Source of the DNA: Solobacterium sp.
GTDB taxonomy: Bacteria > Bacillota_I > Bacilli_A > Erysipelotrichales > Erysipelotrichaceae
NCBI GenBank assembly: GCA_017543025.1
Contig: JAFYGX010000228.1
Location: forward strand, 1-14,454
Length of the DNA: 14,454 nt
Direction of reading: 5' to 3'
Both the position numbers and the translations under genes were made by a program. The stretch's first letter is position 1, and the number at the start of each line of letters is the position of its first letter. A model generated the notes under the pieces. The model was not told the origin of the DNA and ran no database searches. It saw only the letters and a list, made by a program, of their open reading frames with translations. Shown here in pieces: positions 1 through 5,685 of the stretch.

Positions 1-189
1 CCGGGGAAGGAGAGCGGTAAAGGCGCACTCATTCCTGACGGCGCACCGGAGAACCGTATCTCGGTGTCGATGTCCTATGATGACTGCTATGCAATGTTCA
101 ACTATACAGAGTTGGCGATCAAGACATTTCTTCCCCGTTTGTTCGGCGGGATCTTCGCAGAAGTCGAACGCCGTATGGAAGAAGTTTAA
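1..189 (+). CDS. 3' end of an unrecognised protein gene (5' end outside window)
   Basis: The reading frame is open from base 1 to the TAA at 187-189 and gives the last 62 residues of a protein that starts upstream of the window. I do not recognise the family. The visible part has a Gly/Lys-rich stretch, then a segment with DDCYAMFNYTEL, and ends in FGGIFAEVERRMEEV, which looks like an amphipathic helix. Support for a genuine coding end comes from a second copy of the tail: bases 141-178 match 452-489 at 34 of 38 positions, with most differences at third codon positions, as expected for protein-level constraint. The next genes (ssb, AAA+, VWA) suggest a mobile-element or phage-like setting, but the function is unknown. 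Confidence 0.6.
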   Translation, partial: PGKESGKGALIPDGAPENRISVSMSYDDCYAMFNYTELAIKTFLPRLFGGIFAEVERRMEEV

Positions 190-212
190 ATTCATACTGT
201 ATAGACCGCGGA

Positions 213-255
213 TTCAAAGTGACATTCCTAGCGTCACTATGGATGTCACTTTGAA
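213..255. repeat. 13-bp perfect inverted repeat, possible operator or element end
   Basis: TTCAAAGTGACAT at 213-225 is repeated in perfect inverted orientation as ATGTCACTTTGAA at 243-255, with a 17-base spacer. The spacer holds a further GTCACT (233-238) complementary to part of the left arm, so alternative pairings are possible. No T run follows, so it is not a typical terminator. It lies at the boundary between the intact 3' end of the first gene and a degenerate winged-helix frame. It could be an operator, a recombination site or the trace of a small transposable element. Confidence 0.6.
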
Positions 256-503
256 CGGAACAGAATCGACTATTGTCGCTATTTACACGAAACCCAGCGA
301 CTTCTCGAAGTGAGATTGCAAAAAAGATTTCCAAGACTGTTCGGACCGTATAACGAGCATTGGATTCTTTAAGGGAAAAGGGGTATGTAAAGCGGATTGG
401 TTCTAAACAGGATCCGTTATATGAATTATCTGAAACACATCTTCCAATCATGTTCAGCGGGATCTTCGCTGAAGTTGAACGCCGAATGGCGGAGGCCAGC
501 TGA
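255..503 (+). pseudogene. Winged-helix remnant with internal stop, fused to a copy of the upstream gene's tail
   Basis: One frame, open except for a TAA at 351-353, runs from just after the TGA at 252-254 to the TGA at 501-503 (83 codons). It reads as a winged helix: a first part around SRSEIAKKISKTVRTV, the stop, then RALDSLREKGYVKRIGSK followed by LYELSE. This resembles the C-terminal wHTH of AlbA_2/AAA_4 ATP-binding proteins and other regulators. The frame continues into IMFSGIFAEVERRMAEAS, a near copy of the tail of the first gene in the window. No ATG or GTG with a ribosome site opens it. I read it as a decayed chimeric gene end. The wHTH assignment rests on pattern recognition only. Confidence 0.5.
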
Positions 504-640
504 TTTTGGCAAACAGACGCAATGCGTTTTGTGATGGGACTGATATGCTCGTTTCGAATTGATAACTCGTTCATTATGTTTCACTGGCTCTATCTGTGCC
601 GAATACAGCATGCATGAGTGATGCGTTTAAAAACTGAATA
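504..640. other. Non-coding stretch before the ssb leader
   Basis: The gene-poor stretch from 190 to 733 holds the inverted repeat, the winged-helix remnant, this segment and the ssb leader hairpin. Here I see no convincing coding frame on either strand. A short palindrome ACGCA-A-TGCGT lies at 514-524. A TTGATA at 559-564 has no -10 box at suitable spacing, so I do not call a promoter, although one for ssb is expected in this interval. Confidence 0.4.
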
Positions 641-710
641 TGCCTTCTCCTGACGGGGAAAACTTCCGGGACTTGTCCCATTACGGAAGACATCCCCATC
701 AGGCAGGGGG
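641..710 (+). promoter_or_regulatory. Structured 5' leader of ssb that can mask a ribosome site
   Basis: A nested hairpin is visible. The outer stem is CCTGACGGGG (649-658) with CCCCATCAGG (694-703), 9 of 10 pairs. A 4x4 internal loop follows, then CTTCC (663-667) with GGAAG (685-689), then GGGAC (668-672) with GTCCC (675-679) closing a 2-base loop. The base of the stem can extend with CCTTCT (643-648) pairing to AGGGGG (705-710), using two G-U pairs and one bulged C. AGGGGG is the Shine-Dalgarno candidate for the ATG at 719. No T run follows, so it is not a terminator. A translational switch or a single-strand folding site is plausible. Confidence 0.55.
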
Positions 711-733
711 ATCAAGACATGGAGGGAATCATC

Positions 734-1165
734 ATGGCAAAGAAAGATATCAACAGTATTACGCTCATCGGAATCCTTGCCGGTGACGCGAAGCTTACAG
801 AATCCGGTAACCGCAGCAGCCTGCTGTTTACGCTGGCATCGAAAGACGGCTATACCAAAAAGGATGGGACAGAATCTACGTCTTTCATTCGGTGCAGTCT
901 TTCGTCTCCGGCTGGCGGCTACGCTTCCAAGATGGCGCAGTACATGACGAAGGGGCAGCGTATCGGTCTGTCAGGAAGTCTTCGTACATGGGCCACGAAG
1001 GGAGATGATGGAAAGTATCTGGATGGCTATATGGTCCAGGCGGAATCCGTACAGCTTCTGAGCGGACGGCCGGGCAATGATGGCAGCACAGAAGCACAGC
1101 AGAATCAGTCGGTAGAAGAACCGCCGATCAAACTCGACATTACGAGCGACGATCTGCCGTTCTGA
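734..1165 (+). CDS. ssb: Single-stranded DNA-binding protein (SSB/OB-fold)
   Basis: The 143-residue product binds single-stranded DNA during replication, repair or transfer. The N terminus (INSITLIGILAGDAKL) is the first strand region of the bacterial SSB OB fold. The core continues with FTLASKDGY, SFIRCSL and GQRIGLSGSLRTW, the usual dimerisation and DNA-binding strands, to about residue 105. A Gln/Glu-rich linker follows, ending in the acidic tip DDLPF, which recruits partner proteins in SSBs. I chose the ATG at 734 because GGAGGG at 721-726 sits 7 bases upstream and the product then starts like family members. The in-frame ATG at 719 has its own SD, AGGGGG at 705-710, and would add five residues (MEGII). 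At 143 residues it is shorter than typical chromosomal SSBs, consistent with an accessory element-borne copy. Confidence 0.93.
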   Translation: MAKKDINSITLIGILAGDAKLTESGNRSSLLFTLASKDGYTKKDGTESTSFIRCSLSSPAGGYASKMAQYMTKGQRIGLSGSLRTWATKGDDGKYLDGYMVQAESVQLLSGRPGNDGSTEAQQNQSVEEPPIKLDITSDDLPF

Positions 1166-1194
1166 CCAACGTAAGCAAAACACAGAATAACTGT

Positions 1195-1238
1195 AGAGGG
1201 CAGCGGGAAGCAGCAATATCTCGCCGTCCTCTTTTTTT
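1195..1238 (+). terminator. Intrinsic terminator after ssb
   Basis: A 14-bp stem with one mismatch and two G-U pairs forms between 1195-1208 and 1219-1232, around a 10-base loop, followed by a run of seven T (1232-1238). It lies 29 bases after the ssb stop and only 16 bases before the AAA+ start. It should therefore end or attenuate ssb transcription before the next gene. Confidence 0.85.
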
Positions 1239-1254
1239 ATTGGAGAGCAAAGAC

Positions 1255-2796
1255 ATGGAGAAAACAAAATCTTACCGGATCATAATCAAAGCATCGGGGC
1301 TGTATCCGGCAGCCGAAAAAGCAAAAGCACTCATCGCAGAAAACGGCGGTAAGTTCAAGACGATCGTGACATCCTCTGGCGGAAGCCTCAGCTTCTTTAT
1401 TGATGAGGCAATCCCCGCAAATCAGTACGGAACACAGTTTCGGTGTACTGATGACTCTGGCAATGACGCAAGACACGATGAAGAACTGCATACCGCAGTC
1501 AAAAAAGGTGAGGAGGTGGTCTTACTGGAAGGCTTTGATGAAAGCGGCAGGATCATCGGAACGATCACAATCCCATCTGAGGTCCGAATCACGGATGCGG
1601 TATCATCAGCTATTTCCGATACGGTACAAAAGGCAATAAACGCAAGAATTGCCGAAGGTATCGTTACAGAAGACTGCGCAAAAGAGCGTGTGGAATACAT
1701 GATCAGGAATTACTTCTTTGAAGAAGACATCCTTGATGTGATCGATCACTGGCATAGCGTGGAGGGCGCATGCAGACATAAAGCACTTTATGTTGATCCC
1801 AAGCTGGAAGAACACAACAAAACGGGACTGAACGGCACTGTGCTTCGCGGTGTGCGGAATGTTCTCTGCGGCAATCCGGTTCTGCTCAAGGGGCCGAAGG
1901 CCACCGGAAAGAACACATTCGTCACAACGATCGCATGGCTGCTCGGTGAACCGCTGCGGTATCACACGGCTGGTCTTGGCGAAACAAAAGATGATTATGT
2001 CAGCACGCAGGTGACTGACAATGAGGCCGCAGATAAAGTAGCACAGATGAGCGCTGAGGATATCGTGAATTGCGAGATTATTCGTGCAAGACACGCATGC
2101 GATCCGGCTACCCCTTATACAGAAGAAGAAAAAGAAACTCTGCTGTCTGAAGCCGTCTTCAAAAAGCTTCAGGCACAGTGCGCTTCTGTTCGAATCATCC
2201 ACGAGTACAAAGCGTACACAAAGTGGATCATGCATGGCGGAGTTTTCTTTCTGGATGAATTCAATTTCGCAGATCCGAACCTGATCGGTGAGTTGTTCCA
2301 TGGCATTCTGGATCATTCCATGAGCACATGGGAAGTCCCGGGAATGGGCGATGTACCGCTTTCAAGGAACACGATGATGTTCGGGGCGATGAATCCCGGT
2401 TATCAGGGAACTAACGATCTGAATGAAGCAACAAAGTCGCGGTTCGCGTCGTTGGAACTTGATCAGCCAAAGAGCATCAAGCCTCTGCTCAAATCTGCGG
2501 TTTCCTATGAACTTAGCCTGAAAGGTAAAGAAGATCTTGATGAGATCTATTACACACAGTCTTCCGCGTTCTATGACGCATGTCAGGCTGCTGTAACAGG
2601 ATCCGCAGGAAGAATGACGATCAGCGATGACTGTCTTAACGTCCGCGGCCTTGTACGCGCACTTACGAACATAGGAATCTACGGCGATAGGCGCACAACG
2701 CTTCGGCAGGAGATCACGGACCATGTGATCACACCGTGCGATAACGAAGAGCGCATGAGTCTTAATGAGACGTTGCGAAAATACGTTTCAAAGTAA
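1255..2796 (+). CDS. MoxR/CobS-like AAA+ ATPase
   Basis: The 513-residue AAA+ protein is of the MoxR/CbbQ/CobS type, a family that works with VWA-domain partners to remodel or load metal into target complexes. Residues 1-180 are an unrecognised N-terminal domain. Walker A is GPKATGK at 213-219, Walker B LDEFN at 333-337, the sensor-1 Asn is 380 (AMNPG), and a likely arginine finger is Arg396 (SRF). The gap between Walker A and B (about 115 residues) is long for the family and holds a charged helical insertion rich in Glu and Lys. I chose the ATG at 1255, with GGAG at 1242-1245, over an in-frame TTG at 1240 that overlaps the terminator T run. The VWA gene follows after 76 bases, the classic AAA+/VWA arrangement. 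The substrate is unknown. Confidence 0.88.
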   Translation: MEKTKSYRIIIKASGLYPAAEKAKALIAENGGKFKTIVTSSGGSLSFFIDEAIPANQYGTQFRCTDDSGNDARHDEELHTAVKKGEEVVLLEGFDESGRIIGTITIPSEVRITDAVSSAISDTVQKAINARIAEGIVTEDCAKERVEYMIRNYFFEEDILDVIDHWHSVEGACRHKALYVDPKLEEHNKTGLNGTVLRGVRNVLCGNPVLLKGPKATGKNTFVTTIAWLLGEPLRYHTAGLGETKDDYVSTQVTDNEAADKVAQMSAEDIVNCEIIRARHACDPATPYTEEEKETLLSEAVFKKLQAQCASVRIIHEYKAYTKWIMHGGVFFLDEFNFADPNLIGELFHGILDHSMSTWEVPGMGDVPLSRNTMMFGAMNPGYQGTNDLNEATKSRFASLELDQPKSIKPLLKSAVSYELSLKGKEDLDEIYYTQSSAFYDACQAAVTGSAGRMTISDDCLNVRGLVRALTNIGIYGDRRTTLRQEITDHVITPCDNEERMSLNETLRKYVSK

Positions 2797-2808
2797 TAGG
2801 CAGGTCAT

Positions 2809-2841
2809 TGCGGGAGGAAAGGACATCATATTCTTCCCGCA
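2809..2841 (+). terminator. Hairpin between the AAA+ and VWA genes (weak terminator or attenuator)
   Basis: TGCGGGAGGAA (2809-2819) pairs with TTCTTCCCGCA (2831-2841), 11 bp with one G-U. The sequence after it is T-rich but interrupted (TTTCCTGTTTC). It probably attenuates rather than fully stops transcription into the VWA gene, or it protects the mRNA segment. It parallels the stronger hairpin after ssb. Confidence 0.5.
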
Positions 2842-2872
2842 TTTCCTGTTTCAAATGGAGGGCAAATAAATA

Positions 2873-5158
2873 ATGAATGACCATGAATATATCCAGTGGG
2901 CTGTCCGTACCGTACAGAAGATGCAGGCTTATCTGTATGTGCTGTACGCGACGGAGACAGCATCGCTGAAACACGCCACCCAAATGATCTTTGACTGGGA
3001 TGGCAAAGAGAGTTATGCAAACAAAAGAGACTGGGAAGTCCATATCGGAGTGACAGGAGTCGCAATACGTTATCGCGTGTTCATCAACGAAGATGAAACA
3101 GCACTGATCGAGCGGGTCAAATTCACGATCCGCCATGAGATCTGCCACCTTAAATACACAGCCGGGAAGTCCTATTCCTGGGGTGTGGAGGCTGGTTCCC
3201 GTGCAGTCTATGAGTATATTGCATCATCACTCGGAATCGCACGGCGGTTTCGTTCTTCATCCGATGTGGAAGCATTCAAACAGACGCTTTATTCGAAAGG
3301 AATCTACATCGCAGATGAAGCGATCTATTCCATCATCAGCGGAATTGCCAACAGTCTTTGCGACGGCAGGATCGAGCGCATTGAACGATCCAAGGATGAA
3401 GGGTTTAAAAAGGACTGTATCATCTGCCGGGGTGAAAACTGGAAAGCCGGGAAACAGGATTTTCCGGAATATTCAGAAACGGAAGACAACGCCTCGCTCC
3501 GCCTGACGATCATTCTTCAGCAGATTCTGAGTCTTGCAAAGTTTCAGGCGTATCAGAACGGGTTCACGATTGCATATGCCGGAACACCTCTGATGGATCA
3601 GGTAAATGATTTGATGCCGGAAATATCAGAAGGATACCTTGCAAGATCCACGAAGGGAATGGCTGAAGCATGCCGTAAGATCTCCTGCAAACTTGCGCCG
3701 CTCATTTTTGACGCGGTGAAAATGGCTACGGCAGATGCAGAAGTAATGAAACAGCTGGAAGAACTGATCCGGTCTATTCTCAGCTCGATCGCAAACAGTG
3801 CCAATTACGGCCTTGTCGATACGAATGCGGAAGATGATGACACTGATCCGTATGACAGTCCATCCTCGCTTCCTTTCAGCAACCTTGTTGTCACGCTTCC
3901 TGATGAGGAATATGACAGGCTGATGCAGAAGGCAAAGGAAGGAAAGGACAGAAACAGTGGTATCCAGATCCGGCGTGAACATCCCAAAGAAGAGGAACAG
4001 GATAACTCCGGCTCTGAAATTATGGAGAACAGCAGTGCTGGTTCTGAATCTGATAAGGATAATAAGGATTCTGCCGGTTCCAACTCCGGCGATCCTGAAG
4101 CGAATTCCGGCGCGTCATCCGGATCTGTTGAGAATTATTCTGAATCAAAAGAAACAGAGTGCACTCAGGCAGTGCAAAAGACACCGCAGAAGTTCAGCGG
4201 AACACCAGAGGAAGATGCACTTCTTAAGGCAATGGAAGAAGCAGCAAATTCCGTGGGGGCTAATATTTCTTCCATGATCGACAGCGTTAATCAAATGGCA
4301 GTAGCTCAGAGCAACACCCTTTCCAAGAAGCGCGAATGCACAAGGACGCAGCCGCTGGATCCTGAGGATGTCAAAGACATCTGCAACAAATTCCGGGAAC
4401 TGCGCCGGACATACAAACTGGATATAGATCTGCCAGCTGACCTCAAGGCGCGAGCGGATGTTCTCCGCAGGGAAACCGAACGTTATTTTGAGCGTCTCCG
4501 AGAACCGAATCAGAGACTGAAGCGTAATGGAATGTTGGACGGCAAACAGCTTGCTCGTCTTGCCCGCAATGACACGCGCGTGTTCATGAAGAAGGGTAAG
4601 TCGAAGAAAGCTGATTGTTGTTACTACATCCTGCTGGACAACTCCGGTTCGACCGGAGGGAAGCATGGCCGTAAACGTATCGCAGAATGTCGTGCTGCAG
4701 CGATTCAGGAAGAAGCCTATAAGAATATCTTTCCTATGAAGATCGTTGCCTTTGATGCAGATGGTCAGGGAGTTATCCACGAAGTCATTAAAGACTGGGA
4801 TGAACGGTTGCACCAGAACTGTTGCATCAACTTCGGTGTTCACGGACGCGGCGGATATGGAAACGAAGACAACTTCGATATCGCCATTGCGGCGCGGGAA
4901 CTTCTCGAACGACCGGAACGGAAAAAGATGCTCATCGTTCTTTCCGACGGAGCACCGGGAGATGTTGAAGCAACAAAGCAGGCAATCTCGAACGCACGTA
5001 AAAAGGGAATCAAGGTCATCGGAATTTACTTTGAAGAAGGCCCAGTCCGCTATGCGGATGATTTCCTGTATATGTATGAAACCGATTGTATCGCATGTGA
5101 GATGACAGAAATAGAGTCATCTCTGTCTGAGGTTATCCGAGACTTTGCTCATAATTAG
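2873..5158 (+). CDS. CobT-like VWA-domain protein with N-terminal HEXXH motif
   Basis: The 761-residue predicted cytoplasmic protein is the likely partner of the AAA+ ATPase just upstream. The N-terminal half carries HEICH at residues 88-92, an HEXXH zinc-binding signature as in DUF2201-type metallopeptidase-like domains that are often fused to VWA. A Ser/Glu/Asp/Asn-rich low-complexity linker spans about 362-430, resembling the acidic linker of CobT. A helical segment follows, then the C-terminal VWA domain with an intact MIDAS: DNSGS at 589-593, NEDNFD in the middle loop, and SDGAPGD containing Asp692. The start ATG at 2873 has GGAGGG at 2857-2862. CobS/CobT-like pairs are known from phages and mobile elements as well as cobalt chelatases. 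No cobalamin genes are nearby, so chelation of corrinoids is unlikely. Whether the HEXXH is catalytic cannot be judged here. Confidence 0.85.
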   Translation: MNDHEYIQWAVRTVQKMQAYLYVLYATETASLKHATQMIFDWDGKESYANKRDWEVHIGVTGVAIRYRVFINEDETALIERVKFTIRHEICHLKYTAGKSYSWGVEAGSRAVYEYIASSLGIARRFRSSSDVEAFKQTLYSKGIYIADEAIYSIISGIANSLCDGRIERIERSKDEGFKKDCIICRGENWKAGKQDFPEYSETEDNASLRLTIILQQILSLAKFQAYQNGFTIAYAGTPLMDQVNDLMPEISEGYLARSTKGMAEACRKISCKLAPLIFDAVKMATADAEVMKQLEELIRSILSSIANSANYGLVDTNAEDDDTDPYDSPSSLPFSNLVVTLPDEEYDRLMQKAKEGKDRNSGIQIRREHPKEEEQDNSGSEIMENSSAGSESDKDNKDSAGSNSGDPEANSGASSGSVENYSESKETECTQAVQKTPQKFSGTPEEDALLKAMEEAANSVGANISSMIDSVNQMAVAQSNTLSKKRECTRTQPLDPEDVKDICNKFRELRRTYKLDIDLPADLKARADVLRRETERYFERLREPNQRLKRNGMLDGKQLARLARNDTRVFMKKGKSKKADCCYYILLDNSGSTGGKHGRKRIAECRAAAIQEEAYKNIFPMKIVAFDADGQGVIHEVIKDWDERLHQNCCINFGVHGRGGYGNEDNFDIAIAARELLERPERKKMLIVLSDGAPGDVEATKQAISNARKKGIKVIGIYFEEGPVRYADDFLYMYETDCIACEMTEIESSLSEVIRDFAHN

Positions 5159-5163
5159 AAATG

Positions 5164-5193
5164 ACGCTCTGACTTTGTAGTCAGAGCGTTTTT
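5164..5193 (+). terminator. Strong intrinsic terminator after the VWA gene
   Basis: ACGCTCTGACT (5164-5174) pairs perfectly with AGTCAGAGCGT (5179-5189) around a 4-base loop, followed by TTTTT. It begins five bases after the VWA stop codon and should end the ssb/AAA+/VWA transcription unit. The following small frame starts eight bases after the T run, so it has no obvious promoter. Confidence 0.93.
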
Positions 5194-5201
5194 ATCAGGA
5201 A

Positions 5202-5426
5202 ATGAGAGAACGGACAACCCTTGAAGCGAAAATCTTCAAGGCAATGGATTCGCTGGAGGCGCTGATTTCCCATAATGAGTCGGATCTGAACACCTGGTCA
5301 GAGAATGAATTCTCACTGAATCTAACGTATGCGGATGACAAAGTGGAATTCTCCGATTACCTGAAGCAGGTGCGGGAACTGGTTCGCCAGGAAACGATTG
5401 AAAAGATTAAGACAGAACAGAAATAA
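5202..5426 (+). pseudogene. C-terminal fragment of an HD-domain phosphohydrolase (YfbR/HDDC2-like)
   Basis: The 74-codon frame resembles the C-terminal third of HD-superfamily nucleotide hydrolases: the helix with KIFKAMDSLEALISHNESDL and TW, then a Tyr/Phe-containing segment and a final Glu/Lys-rich helix. Full-length relatives are about 180-200 residues and carry the catalytic H...HD...D residues upstream of this part. None of that is present: an in-frame TAG lies at 5178, inside the terminator of the preceding gene. The ATG at 5202 has only AGGA one base upstream, too close to be a normal ribosome site. I therefore call it a truncated remnant, probably decapitated by insertion or deletion. 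A short translated product cannot be excluded. The HD assignment is from pattern memory. Confidence 0.55.
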
Positions 5427-5448
5427 CAGTTCATATACGTATGTAAGG

Positions 5449-5470
5449 CCGTCCTTAACGGACGGTTTTC
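5449..5470 (+). terminator. Intrinsic terminator after the HD fragment
   Basis: CCGTCC (5449-5454) pairs with GGACGG (5460-5465) around a 5-base loop and is followed by TTTTCTTCT. It sits 22 bases after the fragment's stop codon, where the original HD gene would have ended. This supports a formerly expressed gene. Confidence 0.75.
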
Positions 5471-5559
5471 TTCTGTTCTGGAACAGACATCATTTGCAGA
5501 TGACGATCAGCAGCGTAACAAAAACAGGAAGATCCGTTTCTGAACGAACCCTTCCGGTG

Positions 5560-5595
5560 TATGATTACAGGTAGACAATTGATCTGATTTGTCTA
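5560..5595 (+). promoter_or_regulatory. Candidate promoter and operator upstream of the MMPL operon
   Basis: TAGACAA (5572-5578) and TTGTCTA (5589-5595) form a 7-bp perfect inverted repeat with a 10-base spacer, the size of a dimeric repressor site. A -10-like TATGAT lies just upstream at 5560-5565, with only a poor -35 (TTCTGA at 5538-5543, 16-base spacing). A second -10-like TACAAT lies at 5636-5641, also without a good -35. MMPL operons are often TetR-controlled, but no regulator gene is in the window. Confidence 0.3.
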
Positions 5596-5685
5596 AATTC
5601 AACATCCGCAGAAAAGCGGTCGAAACAGTTAGCACTACAATTAATTCGGCCATACCTTTCCGTGGTATACAGGGGGGGAACAGTT

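Noticed and set aside
77..313. 78-residue + strand frame across the first gene end and the inverted repeat
   Set aside because: It is out of frame with the well-supported gene end at 189, has no ribosome site, and its peptide is low in recognisable pattern.
119..574. 151-residue minus-strand frame over the degenerate region
   Set aside because: It runs antisense through the duplicated tail and wHTH remnant, has no ribosome site, and the + strand frames explain the conservation between the two tail copies.
1606..2316. 236-residue minus-strand frame inside the AAA+ gene
   Set aside because: It is opposite a clear Walker A/Walker B protein and its Cys/Phe/Ile-rich composition is typical of an antisense shadow.
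4145..4843. 232-residue minus-strand frame inside the VWA gene
   Set aside because: Antisense to the intact VWA domain, without ribosome site or recognisable domain.
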